A stretch of 64,000 nucleotides of DNA from Pelosinus sp. (GTDB taxonomy: Bacteria; Bacillota; Negativicutes; DSM-13327): positions 1 to 64,000 of the forward strand of contig JARBUM010000007.1 of NCBI GenBank assembly GCA_029239675.1, read 5' to 3'. Shown here piece after piece: positions 17,442 to 27,060 of this stretch. The notes under the pieces are model-generated. The model did not search any database. It saw only the letters and a list, made by a program, of their open reading frames with translations, and had not been told where the DNA came from. Position numbers and translations under genes: made by a program. Positions within the stretch are counted from its first letter, which is position 1; each line of letters starts with the position of its first letter.

Positions 17442-18515
17442 ATGACTGAGATTGCAGTTACAAAGAATAACACAATCGGGGTAATGCCCCCAGAGGAACA
17501 ACTAGGGTTTGGCAAATATTTTACTGATCACATGTTTACCATGGATTATGATCCTGAAAAAGGTTGGCATAATCCAGCAGTTGTTCCTTACAATGAATTT
17601 TCTGTCTTTCCAGCGGCAATGGTTTTTCATTATGGGCAAGCTATCTTTGAAGGAATGAAAGCCTTCCGGACTGAGGATGATCGGATTGTTATCTTCCGCA
17701 CAAAAGATTATTTGGCTCGATTCAATCGTTCAGCAGATGCTCTTTGTATTCCTAACATTGATGTGGATGTAGTGGCGGCAGGACTAAAAAAGGTAGTAGA
17801 AGTTGATAAAAAATGGGTACCAAGCAAAGTTGGTACAGCATTGTATATCAGACCTTTTATTATTGCTACAGATCCTTATGTTGGTGTAAAAGTATCCGAT
17901 ACTTATAAATTATTCATTTTATTATCGCCAGTAGGTGCTTATTATGCAGCAGGGTTTAACCCAGTCAGCATAAAAGTGGAAGATAAATATGTTCGTGCTA
18001 CTTTAGGTGGTTTGGGTGAGGCGAAAACTCCTGCCAACTATGCCATGAGTTTAAGAGCCCAAGAGGAAGCCAAGAAAGACGGCTTTGCTCAAGTATTATG
18101 GCTAGATGCTGTTGAACGTAAATATATTGAAGAAGTCGGTACCATGAATATTTTCTTCAAAATTAATGGAGAGTTGATTACTCCCGATTTAATAGGTAGT
18201 ATCTTGAGTGGTATGACAAGAAGGACCGTATTGGAACTGGCTAAATCTTGGGGGTTAAAAGTTTCTGAACGCCGTATCTCCGTGGAAGAAGTCTTTGAAG
18301 CCCATGAAAAAGGCCAGTTGGAAGAAGTCTTTGGTACAGGGACGGCAGCCGTGATTTCTCCTGTTGGTGAATTGTCTTGGAAAGGCAAAAAGATTGTTAT
18401 CAATCAGAACCAGACTGGCGAGTTTGCCAAAAAGTTATTTGACACCGTTACTGGTATTCAATATGGTAAAGTAGCGGACACCTTTGGCTGGGTTGATGAA
18501 GTAACAAAACTATAG
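17442..18515 (+). CDS. ilvE: Branched-chain amino acid aminotransferase
   Basis: This is a class IV PLP aminotransferase of 357 residues that interconverts Val, Leu, Ile and their keto acids. Motifs include VFHYGQAIFEGMKAFR near residue 70, GGLGEAKTPANYA with the Schiff-base Lys, and a FGTGTAAVISPVGEL loop binding the cofactor phosphate. It belongs to the longer subgroup that has an N-terminal LGFGKYFTDHMF segment. The ATG follows AAGGAGG by 8 bases. It is monocistronic: a repeat-filled leader before it and a strong terminator after it. Confidence 0.95.
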   Translation: MTEIAVTKNNTIGVMPPEEQLGFGKYFTDHMFTMDYDPEKGWHNPAVVPYNEFSVFPAAMVFHYGQAIFEGMKAFRTEDDRIVIFRTKDYLARFNRSADALCIPNIDVDVVAAGLKKVVEVDKKWVPSKVGTALYIRPFIIATDPYVGVKVSDTYKLFILLSPVGAYYAAGFNPVSIKVEDKYVRATLGGLGEAKTPANYAMSLRAQEEAKKDGFAQVLWLDAVERKYIEEVGTMNIFFKINGELITPDLIGSILSGMTRRTVLELAKSWGLKVSERRISVEEVFEAHEKGQLEEVFGTGTAAVISPVGELSWKGKKIVINQNQTGEFAKKLFDTVTGIQYGKVADTFGWVDEVTKL

Positions 18516-18537
18516 AATGAAGCATTGGTAATTGCCC

Positions 18538-18576
18538 AAAATAATACCTCTTGTAGGGAGGTATTATTTTTTTTTA
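18538..18576 (+). terminator. Intrinsic terminator after ilvE
   Basis: A 12-bp stem (AAATAATACCTC and its complement) with a 7-base loop runs into a long T tract. Confidence 0.92.
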
Positions 18577-18674
18577 TTTCTATTAGTAAAATATTAAAGG
18601 TTTTCCGTAATATTGGGTAGAATAAATTAATATTTATTGTTATTATTCTTACATTTATGATGAGGAGTTTGGCT

Positions 18675-19493
18675 ATGTTGCTACAAATTCAAGGAATTAT
18701 CTCTACGATTAGCTTATTAGATCTTCTGGATATGATTATCGTTGCTTTTGTTCTGTATAAGCTGTATGTTATGATTCGGGATACTAGAGCCTTGGCTTTA
18801 TTAAAAGGACTAATTGTGCTTCTAATTGCCACTGTTATTAGTAAATGGCTAGGGCTTAATGTGATTAACTGGTTGCTGAATAAAACAATGACCGTCGTTT
18901 TAGTAGCCTTGCCAGTTGTTTTTCAGCCAGAGCTTAGACGCACCTTAGAACAACTCGGTCGAGGAAAATTATTCAAGAAAAGTGTATTTTTAGACGAGCA
19001 GGAGCAAGAAACCCTGCTAGACGAATTAGGCAAAGCAGTTGCTGTATTAGCTAAGAATAAAATTGGTGCCCTTGTTGTCTTAGAACGAGAAACAGGCCTT
19101 AGTGATTACATTGAAACAGGAATAAAAGTTGATGGACTTGTTTCAAATGAATTTCTAATTAATATCTTTATCCCCAATACACCGATGCATGATGGAGCGG
19201 CTATTTTGAGAGGAGATCGAATCATGGCAGCAGGCTGTTTGCTACCATTGACTGAGGATCGAAGTCTGAATAAAGAGTTGGGTACAAGGCACAGAGCAGC
19301 CATCGGCATTACAGAGCAAACAGATGCAGCGGTCGTGATCGTGAGTGAAGAAACAGGGATTATATCTTTAGCCCGAGGTGGGAGGCTTGTGAGAGATCTG
19401 GATGCAGAGTTATTAAAAGAGAAATTACGTCCGCTGTTTGCCAGTAAAAACCATACATTAGGCAACTTTTTGAACTGGAGGCAGTATTCATAA
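18675..19493 (+). CDS. cdaA: Diadenylate cyclase CdaA
   Basis: CdaA makes c-di-AMP from two ATP. The 272-residue membrane protein has three N-terminal transmembrane segments (about residues 10-85) and then a DisA_N domain with MHDGAAILRGDRI (DGA motif) and GTRHRAAIG (RHR motif). The ATG at 18675 has GAGGAG 7 bases upstream; the ATG at 18657 has none. The cdaR start overlaps the stop by one base. The cdaA-cdaR-glmM grouping is the standard Firmicute arrangement, in which CdaR and GlmM modulate the cyclase. Confidence 0.95.
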   Translation: MLLQIQGIISTISLLDLLDMIIVAFVLYKLYVMIRDTRALALLKGLIVLLIATVISKWLGLNVINWLLNKTMTVVLVALPVVFQPELRRTLEQLGRGKLFKKSVFLDEQEQETLLDELGKAVAVLAKNKIGALVVLERETGLSDYIETGIKVDGLVSNEFLINIFIPNTPMHDGAAILRGDRIMAAGCLLPLTEDRSLNKELGTRHRAAIGITEQTDAAVVIVSEETGIISLARGGRLVRDLDAELLKEKLRPLFASKNHTLGNFLNWRQYS

Positions 19494-20416
19494 TGGATAG
19501 ACTTCCGAAGAAGAACCTTACAGCAAAGATTGTAGCTCTCATTTTAGCAATAATTTTATGGGTTTATGTAATGAATGAACAGAATCCTCCTGTAGAGGTA
19601 AATATGGAAATTCCTCTGGAAGTACGCAATCTTTCTAGTAACCTTGTTCCGGTGGATAATCCTGATTATGTAAGAATTAGAGTGCGAGGACCTCGGACGT
19701 TAATTGCAGGTATTGGAAAGCAAGACATAAAAACATATATTGATTTAAAGGGCTTAACAGAAGGTGTAAATACGACAAAGGTTCATACTACCATTCCCAC
19801 AGGCATGGAGGTGGTGGAAGTTGCACCTGATAAAGTTACACTTCACCTAGAAAGTCTTGTGAGTCGGCAAGTGCCTGTGGAGGTTAAATTAAAAGGTGCA
19901 CCTCCTGCAGATAGCATTGTGGATAAAGTTACCTATAGTTCTCACAAAGTAGCTGTGGAAGGGCCAAAGGGTTTGCTAGATACAGCGGTTAAAGCGGTAG
20001 CATATGTAGATGTAGCTGGTAAAAATACTGATTTTACTCTATCCGTTCCTCTAAAAATTTTAGATCAGAATGGTAAAGAGGTAGAAGAAGGCCTGCAAAT
20101 AAGACCAAACAGTATGTATGTCTCCCTTTTCTTTGTTTCAAGTACCACTAAAAAGACTGTTGATATCAAACCCAATATCACAGGCCAGTTAGTGAAAGGC
20201 GTTACTTTAAAACAGATTCTGACCAATCCTCAAAAGATAGAAATTAGCGGTGATCGCCAAATTATAGATAAAATAGATGCTCTTTATACAGAACCTATTA
20301 GTCTAAATGGGATTGATAAGGATGTAGAGCTAGATGGTAAGCTGCAAGTTAGAGATGGTGTGACGATCAGCAGCAAAAATGTTAAAGTAAGTATTAGTGT
20401 AATCAAACAGCAATGA
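19493..20416 (+). CDS. cdaR: CdaA regulator, YbbR-domain protein
   Basis: This 307-residue protein has one N-terminal membrane anchor (KIVALILAIILWVYVMN) followed by an extracytoplasmic part. That part is made of about three or four YbbR repeats of roughly 80 residues; each has the VRVRGP / VAVEGP-like turn. It is coupled to cdaA by a one-base overlap. CdaR is known to bind CdaA and modulate c-di-AMP synthesis. I infer the same here from position and domain content. Confidence 0.92.
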   Translation: MDRLPKKNLTAKIVALILAIILWVYVMNEQNPPVEVNMEIPLEVRNLSSNLVPVDNPDYVRIRVRGPRTLIAGIGKQDIKTYIDLKGLTEGVNTTKVHTTIPTGMEVVEVAPDKVTLHLESLVSRQVPVEVKLKGAPPADSIVDKVTYSSHKVAVEGPKGLLDTAVKAVAYVDVAGKNTDFTLSVPLKILDQNGKEVEEGLQIRPNSMYVSLFFVSSTTKKTVDIKPNITGQLVKGVTLKQILTNPQKIEISGDRQIIDKIDALYTEPISLNGIDKDVELDGKLQVRDGVTISSKNVKVSISVIKQQ

Positions 20417-20448
20417 TAGAAATATAGCAAAGGAAGGAGCAAAACTAG

Positions 20449-22044
20449 TTGTTACGGATAATCAATATGCGGGTGCTGCTCGAGAATGATACACCTATGA
20501 ATAAGTTGGCAGCAAAAAGGCTTAAAATACCACCCCAAGCTGTGCTTGAGGTGGTCATTGTGCGTCGGGCCTTGGATGCCCGTCGAAAAAGTAATATCAG
20601 TTTTGTATACACCCTTGATGTGAAAGTGGCAATACCCGAAGGGCAAGTGCTGTCACGTTTAAAAGGGGATAAAGATGTGTCTATAGCCAAGGAGTCTATA
20701 GCAGAGGCGATTATACCAGGACAAGTTAAATTAGAACAGCGTCCTGTAGTAGTTGGTTTGGGACCTGCAGGTATGCTGGCAGCGCTAACCTTGGCCCGCC
20801 ATGGCTATAAGCCAATCATATTAGAACGAGGCCGCAATGTGGAGCAGCGTACCAAAGATGTAAGTAGATTTTGGCAGACTGGACAATTTGATGCAATCTC
20901 CAATGTACAATTTGGTGAAGGTGGTGCAGGTACCTTTTCTGATGGAAAATTGACGACTCGTGTCAATGATCCCCTCATGAGCCAAGTATTGGATATTTTC
21001 GTTAAGGCTGGAGCACCAGAGGAAATTACTTATTTGCATAAACCTCATATTGGTACTGATAAACTGCGAGAAGTGGTAAAGAATATTAGACAAGAGATAC
21101 TTGCTTTAGGCGGTCAGGTGGAGTTTGAAGCTAAGGTTACAGATATGGATATAAAAGACGGTCAGTTAAAAGGCCTGGTTGTCAATGAAACAAAATACAT
21201 ACCATGTTCTATAGCGTTATTCGGCATTGGCCACAGTGCACGTGATACCTATGAGATGCTTTATCAACGAGGAGTTGCTATGGAGGCAAAAGCCTTCTCC
21301 ATAGGTGTACGAATTGAACATCCTCAAGAGGTAATTGATGCATCTCAATATGGCGTAGCTGCAGGACATCCTCAACTTAAGGCTGCTGATTATTCTCTTG
21401 TCTATCATGCCAAAGACACTGGCCGTACTGCTTATTCTTTCTGTATGTGTCCAGGTGGTCTGGTAGTGGCTGCTGCTTCGGAAGCAGGAGGAGTAGTGAC
21501 CAATGGGATGAGCATGTATGATCGGGCTTCAGGAATGGCTAATAGCGCTTTGGTGGTAAATGTGACACCAGAAGATTTTGGCGGGCAAATACTAGGTGGT
21601 ATACATTTTCAGCGTAAATATGAGCAATTGGCTTTTCAATGTGGGGGCAGCAATTATCATGCTCCTTTCCAGACAGTGGGTGATTTCTTGGCAGGGAAAA
21701 CTGGCAGTACTCTTTTTAACATCAAGCCTAGTTATAAGCCAGGCGTGATTGCAGCTGATTTGCGTCAATGCTTACCAGAGTTTGTTACAGATACCCTTGC
21801 CCAAGCACTTCCAGAGTTTGAACGCAAAATCAAAGGCTTTGCGAATCCTGAGGCTATTATGATAGGGGTAGAGACTAGAACCTCGGCCCCTGTGCGTATT
21901 ATGCGCGACAATGACTATCAATCTTTAAACAGTAAAGGGCTATATCCTATTGGGGAAGGGGCCGGTTATGCAGGCGGCATCATGAGTGCCGCTCTTGATG
22001 GTCTTAATTCTGCAATTGCTATTATAAGAAAATACAAGATATAG
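20449..22044 (+). CDS. FAD-dependent dehydrogenase, COG2509 type
   Basis: This 531-residue flavoprotein has an N-terminal domain of about 95 residues, then the dinucleotide-binding motif VVGLGPAGMLAALTLARHGY. Further on are a NVQFGEGGAGTFSDGKL block and a C-terminal GEGAGYAGGIMSAALDG motif that closes the FAD site. This matches uncharacterised FAD-dependent dehydrogenases found widely in Firmicutes. The start is TTG with AAGGAG 9 bases upstream. Sitting between cdaR and glmM, it is probably co-transcribed with them. Its substrate is unknown. Confidence 0.85.
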   Translation: MLRIINMRVLLENDTPMNKLAAKRLKIPPQAVLEVVIVRRALDARRKSNISFVYTLDVKVAIPEGQVLSRLKGDKDVSIAKESIAEAIIPGQVKLEQRPVVVGLGPAGMLAALTLARHGYKPIILERGRNVEQRTKDVSRFWQTGQFDAISNVQFGEGGAGTFSDGKLTTRVNDPLMSQVLDIFVKAGAPEEITYLHKPHIGTDKLREVVKNIRQEILALGGQVEFEAKVTDMDIKDGQLKGLVVNETKYIPCSIALFGIGHSARDTYEMLYQRGVAMEAKAFSIGVRIEHPQEVIDASQYGVAAGHPQLKAADYSLVYHAKDTGRTAYSFCMCPGGLVVAAASEAGGVVTNGMSMYDRASGMANSALVVNVTPEDFGGQILGGIHFQRKYEQLAFQCGGSNYHAPFQTVGDFLAGKTGSTLFNIKPSYKPGVIAADLRQCLPEFVTDTLAQALPEFERKIKGFANPEAIMIGVETRTSAPVRIMRDNDYQSLNSKGLYPIGEGAGYAGGIMSAALDGLNSAIAIIRKYKI

Positions 22045-22086
22045 GGACAATGCTATATTGTTCATCAGAAGGGAGAAATATAATAT

Positions 22087-23430
22087 ATGGGTAGACTTTT
22101 TGGAACGGATGGCGTACGTGGGGTAGCTAATGCTCAGTTAACACCGGAACTAGCCTTCAAATTAGGATGGGCAGCAACAACCTATTTCGGTAGGGAATAC
22201 CATACCAGTCCCGTTATGTTGATTGGCCGTGATACCCGCATTTCAGGACAAATGCTAGAAGCAGCACTAGCAGCAGGTATTTGTTCTGCAGGAGGACAGG
22301 CTGTATTATTGGGAGTAGTTCCTACTCCTGCAGTAGCTTATTTAGCAGGCCAAATCAATGCCCAAGCAGGTGTTGTGATTTCTGCATCCCATAATCCATA
22401 TCCTGATAACGGAATCAAATTTTTTGCAGGTACTGGCTATAAACTGTCTGATGCTGTAGAGGATGAATTGGAAGAGCTGGTATTAAATTATAAAGAAGAC
22501 ATGGAGCGTCCTGTTGGCGATGGGATTGGCACTATTCTTTATCGACATGACTTACTAAAAACCTATACGGATTATTTAATCAGTACTGTAGATGTTGATT
22601 TTAAAGGATTAAAGATGGTAGTGGACTGTGCTCATGGGGCAGCTTATGAAGTAGGACCTATCGTATATCAACATTTAGGTGCTGAAGTGATTACGATTAA
22701 TGACCAACCAACTGGCGTAAATATTAATGCCAACTGTGGTTCTACTCATATGGAGGAGCTACAAAAAGCAGTTGTACGTCATCAAGCTCATTTTGGTATT
22801 GCTCATGATGGTGATGCAGACCGCTGTTTGGCTGTAGATGAAAAAGGAGTTATTATTGATGGCGATCAAATGATGGTAATTTGTGCATTAGATCGTTTAA
22901 AAGCTAATAAACTAAAAGACAATACTCTGGTTGCCACCGTGATGAGTAACATTGGTTTATACCAAGCTATTAAAAAGGCAGGAGGCAAAGTAGAAGTAAC
23001 AGCCGTTGGTGACCGCTATGTATTAGAGGCTATGCTAGAAAAATCACTCATGCTAGGTGGCGAACAATCTGGACATGTTATATTTGCTGAGCATAGTACT
23101 ACAGGTGATGGCGTATTAACCGCCTTACAACTGATTGCTGCATTGAAAAAAAGTGGTAAGAGTATGTCAGAACTGGCAGGTATCATGACTCGTTACCCTC
23201 AATTATTGGTGAATGTCACTGTAGCGAGTAAAGATGGCTGGGAAGAAAATGAGGCTATCATCCATGCTATCAAAAAAGGAAATACGGAACTGGGTGAAGA
23301 GGGGCGAATTTTAGTACGTCCATCAGGTACGGAACAGTTGATTCGCGTAATGGCAGAAGGACCATGTATGACAGAACTTGAGCGCATTGTACATGATATC
23401 GCTGCTGTTGTAAAAAAAGAACAAGGATAA
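22087..23430 (+). CDS. glmM: Phosphoglucosamine mutase
   Basis: GlmM converts glucosamine-6-phosphate to glucosamine-1-phosphate for UDP-GlcNAc and wall synthesis. The 447-residue protein starts MGRLFGTDGVRGVAN. It has the phosphoserine loop VVISASHNPYPDNGIKF, the metal-binding DGDADRC and the phosphate-binding RPSGTEQLIRVM near the end. These are the four classical blocks of the family. A GAAGGGAG site precedes the ATG. It follows the c-di-AMP genes and precedes glmS, which supplies its substrate. Confidence 0.97.
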   Translation: MGRLFGTDGVRGVANAQLTPELAFKLGWAATTYFGREYHTSPVMLIGRDTRISGQMLEAALAAGICSAGGQAVLLGVVPTPAVAYLAGQINAQAGVVISASHNPYPDNGIKFFAGTGYKLSDAVEDELEELVLNYKEDMERPVGDGIGTILYRHDLLKTYTDYLISTVDVDFKGLKMVVDCAHGAAYEVGPIVYQHLGAEVITINDQPTGVNINANCGSTHMEELQKAVVRHQAHFGIAHDGDADRCLAVDEKGVIIDGDQMMVICALDRLKANKLKDNTLVATVMSNIGLYQAIKKAGGKVEVTAVGDRYVLEAMLEKSLMLGGEQSGHVIFAEHSTTGDGVLTALQLIAALKKSGKSMSELAGIMTRYPQLLVNVTVASKDGWEENEAIIHAIKKGNTELGEEGRILVRPSGTEQLIRVMAEGPCMTELERIVHDIAAVVKKEQG

Positions 23431-23464
23431 GTTGACCAAAGCCATTCTTTATATTACAATGGAG

Positions 23465-23496
23465 ATGCAAAGGAGCACAATGGTGCTCCTTTGCAT
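23465..23496 (+). other. Perfect hairpin after glmM without T tract
   Basis: A 14-bp perfect stem (ATGCAAAGGAGCAC and its complement) with loop AATG is followed by ATGTATAT rather than a T run. It may be a weak terminator, a processing site or an mRNA 3' stabiliser. Confidence 0.6.
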
Positions 23497-23524
23497 ATGT
23501 ATATTATGAAAATGGAGGTGAGAA

Positions 23525-23572
23525 ATGGATAAAGCAAGAATGTTTGGTGGAAACTATCTTTTACAGGACTAG
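23525..23572 (+). CDS. Possible 15-residue leader peptide before the glmS ribozyme
   Basis: An ATG with a very strong GGAGGTGAG site opens a 15-codon frame (MDKARMFGGNYLLQD) that ends 20 bases before the ribozyme cleavage site. The ribosome site is better than for many genes here, but nothing in the peptide is recognisable. It could be a leader peptide or the leftover start of a lost gene. Confidence 0.3.
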   Translation: MDKARMFGGNYLLQD

Positions 23573-23587
23573 GAGTTTGAATTTAGT

Positions 23588-23770
23588 AATAGCGCTGGAG
23601 CTTGCGTGACATAGTACCACATCTCGGTGGCAGCCTGCAGAAGGGCGTGTCAAGGCAAGCAGACGAGGAAGAGGTTTATCGAAAATTCAGCGGATACCTC
23701 TCGGCTATTCTGCAGCCGCTAAACAGCGACAAAACTGCAAGGTAACTTGCAGGACAAAGCGTCTGGGGCA
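23588..23770 (+). ncRNA. glmS ribozyme (glucosamine-6-phosphate sensing)
   Basis: The predicted cleavage site is A23591/G23592 in AATAGCGCTGG. The core AGACGAGGAAGAGGTTTATC, then GAAAATTCAGCGGATACCTC, matches the conserved pseudoknot and metabolite pocket of glmS ribozymes. The distal CTGCAAGGTAACTTGCAG hairpin and ACAAAGCG follow. The P1 arm is longer than in Bacillus: GCTTGC pairs with GCAAGC and carries an extension of about 50 bases. When glucosamine-6-phosphate is high, cleavage destabilises glmS mRNA. The glmS start lies about 50 bases downstream. Confidence 0.93.
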
Positions 23771-23819
23771 GATTGACAGAATGATTTGAATTTTATTGAA
23801 ATTTAGGAGGAATTACCAT

Positions 23820-25649
23820 ATGTGTGGTATTGTTGGTTATATAGGGCCTAAACAGGCATCAACATTTTTAATGGAAGGTTTAAGCAAACTTGAGTATCGG
23901 GGTTATGATTCTGCAGGTATAGCTGTATTTGACGGAACTAAAATTCATGTAGAGAAAAGCGTAGGCCGTTTGGCAAATTTAGAAATAAAATTAGAAAGCA
24001 ACCAGCTTGCAGGTAGTTTGGGTATTGGACATACTCGTTGGGCAACTCATGGTCGGCCTTCTGATGTTAACTCCCATCCTCATACTGACTGCTCAGGAGA
24101 TTTCGTTGTAGTGCATAATGGTATTATTGAAAACTATATGCACTTAAAAGAAAAACTAATTGAAAAAGGTCATACCTTTGTTTCTGAGACAGATACGGAA
24201 GTAGTAGCTCATCTGTTAGAAGACAACTATAAAGGTGACTTTGAAGCAGCTGTTAAACAAGTATTGGATGAAATTGAAGGCTCTTATGCCTTAGTATTTA
24301 TGAGCAAACATGAACCAGACAAAATTATTTGTACGAAACAAGACAATCCATTGGTTATTGGCTTAGGTGAAGGCGAAAATTTTGTGGCTTCTGATATACC
24401 AGCCATTATTAACCGCACACGCAAGACCTATATCTTAAGTGATGGAGAATTAGCTGTTGTCACAAAAGATTCTGTATGGGTGATGAATCGCCAGGGTGTG
24501 CCTATTACTAAGAAAGTATTTGAAGTGAATTGGGATGCAGAAGCAGCTGAAAAAGGCGGCTATGAGCATTTCATGATCAAAGAAATCTACGAACAGCCAA
24601 GAGCCATTCGGGAAACCATGTCAAGCCGTCTAGCTAAGGATGATACTCATGTAGTATTGGACGAACTGAAATGGACGAAACATGAGATTGCAGCTATTAA
24701 AAAAGTGGTAATCGTAGCTTGCGGTACTGCTTATAATGCTGGTCTAGTAGGTAAATATTATCTTGAGTCATTGAGTCGCCTACCAGTAGAAGTGGATGTA
24801 GCTTCAGAATTCCGCTATCGTTCACCACTTGTGGATGAAAATACGTTAGCTATTGTAGTTAGCCAATCCGGTGAAACCTTAGACACCTTAGCTGCATTGA
24901 AAGAAGCGAAACGTCTTGGCGCTAAAACCTTGGCAATTACTAATGTAGTAGGTTCTTCTATTTCTCGTGAAGCTGATCAAGTTATCTATACTTGGGCGGG
25001 TCCAGAAATAGCAGTAGCTTCTACGAAGGCATATACTACTCAATTGGTTACCATGACTATGCTGGCAATCTATATTGCAGGCTTACGGGAAACTATCACA
25101 CCAGAACGTACTCGTGAGTTAATTTCTGGCTTACGTAATCTTCCAAGCCAATTACATGAAATCTTAGAAGATGTAGAAGCCATTAAAACTTTTGCTCAAC
25201 AGTATGGTTTCAACGAAGATGTATTCTTTATTGGACGTTCCCTTGACTATGCTGTAGCTCTAGAAGGCGCTCTTAAATTGAAAGAAATCTCCTACATTCA
25301 TGCAGAAGCCTATGCTGCTGGTGAATTGAAGCATGGTACATTAGCTCTCATTATTGAAGGCGTACCTGTTATCGCTTTAGCTACGCAACATGATGTATAT
25401 GACAAAACTCTTAGCAATATCAAAGAAGTGAAAGCTCGTGATGCTGTTGTTATCGGTATCGCTCAACAAGGCGATGAACAAATTAAAAAGTATGTGGATC
25501 ACACCATTTTTATTCCACAAGCTGATAAATTCCTAGCACCTATCCTAGCAGTTCTTCCCCTCCAATTATTGGCCTACTACGCTGCCGTAACCCGTGGTTG
25601 CGACGTAGATAAACCAAGAAACTTGGCTAAGAGTGTTACTGTAGAATAA
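23820..25649 (+). CDS. glmS: Glutamine-fructose-6-phosphate aminotransferase
   Basis: GlmS makes glucosamine-6-phosphate from fructose-6-phosphate and glutamine. The 609-residue protein starts MCGIVGYIG, so Cys2 becomes the N-terminal nucleophile. A class II glutaminase domain (about 1-220, with HTRWATHG and HNGIIENY) is followed by two SIS domains (ACGTAYNAG, SQSGETLDT). It ends KPRNLAKSVTVE, the classical C-terminus. The ATG at 23820 follows AGGAGG. The upstream frame from 23796 is excluded because Cys must be residue 2. Expression is set by the ribozyme just upstream. Confidence 0.98.
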   Translation: MCGIVGYIGPKQASTFLMEGLSKLEYRGYDSAGIAVFDGTKIHVEKSVGRLANLEIKLESNQLAGSLGIGHTRWATHGRPSDVNSHPHTDCSGDFVVVHNGIIENYMHLKEKLIEKGHTFVSETDTEVVAHLLEDNYKGDFEAAVKQVLDEIEGSYALVFMSKHEPDKIICTKQDNPLVIGLGEGENFVASDIPAIINRTRKTYILSDGELAVVTKDSVWVMNRQGVPITKKVFEVNWDAEAAEKGGYEHFMIKEIYEQPRAIRETMSSRLAKDDTHVVLDELKWTKHEIAAIKKVVIVACGTAYNAGLVGKYYLESLSRLPVEVDVASEFRYRSPLVDENTLAIVVSQSGETLDTLAALKEAKRLGAKTLAITNVVGSSISREADQVIYTWAGPEIAVASTKAYTTQLVTMTMLAIYIAGLRETITPERTRELISGLRNLPSQLHEILEDVEAIKTFAQQYGFNEDVFFIGRSLDYAVALEGALKLKEISYIHAEAYAAGELKHGTLALIIEGVPVIALATQHDVYDKTLSNIKEVKARDAVVIGIAQQGDEQIKKYVDHTIFIPQADKFLAPILAVLPLQLLAYYAAVTRGCDVDKPRNLAKSVTVE

Positions 25650-25659
25650 TAGAATGACG

Positions 25660-25703
25660 AACCGCCCCTATCCTCAAAATACTGAGGGTAGGGGCGGTTT
25701 TTG
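25660..25703 (+). terminator. Intrinsic terminator after glmS
   Basis: AACCGCCCCTATCCTCA pairs with TGAGGGTAGGGGCGGTT and is followed by T. The inner part CCTATCCTCAAAATACTGAGG recurs in hairpins near 29130 and 38498. Confidence 0.93.
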
Positions 25704-25705
25704 TA

Positions 25706-25972
25706 CTGTGTGGGATTTTTTTGTATTTTGGGAAATGAGAAAGCTCTTTTTATAAAGGATATTTTTTGCTTTATGAGAGGGAATGGGTCAATGGCACTAA
25801 CGCTACGCCGTGTTACATAACCTTCACTTATGTCCATTACGAAAACAATGGAATTTAATGTAAGAATAATACTTACATTAAATTCAGAAAATTTCCTCGT
25901 TTCCATGTTATCTACATTATGGAATAATAATAAGTGATACCATTAGTATAAATTAGAAGATGGAGGGATATT
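25706..25972. other. Gap with a 14-bp inverted repeat
   Basis: The only structure seen is GAATTTAATGTAAG (25851-25864) and its perfect complement (25872-25885) around AATAATA. With no T run it may be an operator for the following gene. The rest holds nothing I recognise. Confidence 0.45.
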
Positions 25973-26875
25973 ATGTTAAAACGCTATGCTATGTTGATAG
26001 TTGTTCTGAGCGTGAGCCTTTTTGCAACGGGTGCTTTTGCAAAAGAAGCTCCTAAGAAAATGAGTGAACTTCCGACTTATGATTATAATCTAGTAGGATC
26101 TTTTGAAGTTAAGGGGCGTCAGGGTATCACCACTGATGGAGATTTCTATTATGTAAGTGGTAGTAAGGCTTTGTACAAGTATGACAAAGCTGGAAAACTT
26201 CTTCTTACAAATGAGAATCCTTTTGAAGGATATGCCGTTGCTTCCAACCATATTGGGGATATTGATGTTTTTAATGGTGAAGTTTTTGTTAGTGCTGAAA
26301 ATTTCATGGATGGCGTAGGTAAAGATATTCAGATTGCTATTCATGATGCTGAAACTCTAAAATTAAAGCGCACTTTTAAATTTGAACCTTCTAGTGGACA
26401 GGAAGAAGTATCTGGTATCACTGTAGATACAGACAAAAGAACGGTGTGGATGTGTTCTTGGGTTGGAGAAGAGAGTGGTCGATATCTGTATGAATATAGC
26501 TTAGATACGGGAGAATATCTGCGAAAAATACATTTACAGCCAGTTCCACAATGGGTTCAGGGGATATTTTACTACAAAGGTTCTATATATTTAACTGCGG
26601 ATGACGGTACTGCCGATCTCGATGAGCCTGATCATCTCTATCGTGTAGATTTATCTGACAAATCCTATGCTACTGTCGTTTTGGAAAAAACATTTACTGA
26701 GGTAAAGAAACAGGGAGAAATCGAAGGACTTACTGTTGATCCTAAGACAGGAGAACTATTAGTTCATTTCAATAGAGGTGCTCGCATTGTCCTTGGTATG
26801 GGTAAAGGTTTATATCCTGGATATACTAAGGAAATTTCTGAAGTCTATAAATATAAGATGGTCCCTCACAAATAG
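25973..26875 (+). CDS. Secreted protein, probable beta-propeller
   Basis: This 300-residue protein has a signal peptide (MLKRYAML, a hydrophobic core, then TGAFA-KEAP, cleavage near residue 23). The mature part has repeated short beta-rich blocks, such as GITTDGDFYYVSGSKALYKYD, VSGITVDTDKRTVWMCSW and IEGLTVDPKTGELLVHF. That spacing suggests a six- or seven-bladed propeller of the NHL/SMP-30-like kind. GATGGAGGG precedes the ATG. No catalytic residues can be assigned. It stands alone and is probably periplasmic or surface-located. Confidence 0.8.
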   Translation: MLKRYAMLIVVLSVSLFATGAFAKEAPKKMSELPTYDYNLVGSFEVKGRQGITTDGDFYYVSGSKALYKYDKAGKLLLTNENPFEGYAVASNHIGDIDVFNGEVFVSAENFMDGVGKDIQIAIHDAETLKLKRTFKFEPSSGQEEVSGITVDTDKRTVWMCSWVGEESGRYLYEYSLDTGEYLRKIHLQPVPQWVQGIFYYKGSIYLTADDGTADLDEPDHLYRVDLSDKSYATVVLEKTFTEVKKQGEIEGLTVDPKTGELLVHFNRGARIVLGMGKGLYPGYTKEISEVYKYKMVPHK

Positions 26876-27060
26876 TAGAGATCCAGTTACTTAGGAAGTC
26901 GTTAAGGTATATTGAAATAGAATATTAAAAGGGAAAAGAAAGCCTGAGGGTTCTGGTATTATTCCTCTTTAGATTGACAGTGCAAAAAAGACCATTGATG
27001 CAATGGACTTAAGCTGACAAACTGAGGGGATTTTTTCTGACTAAAAAGGGGCAGGAGTAT

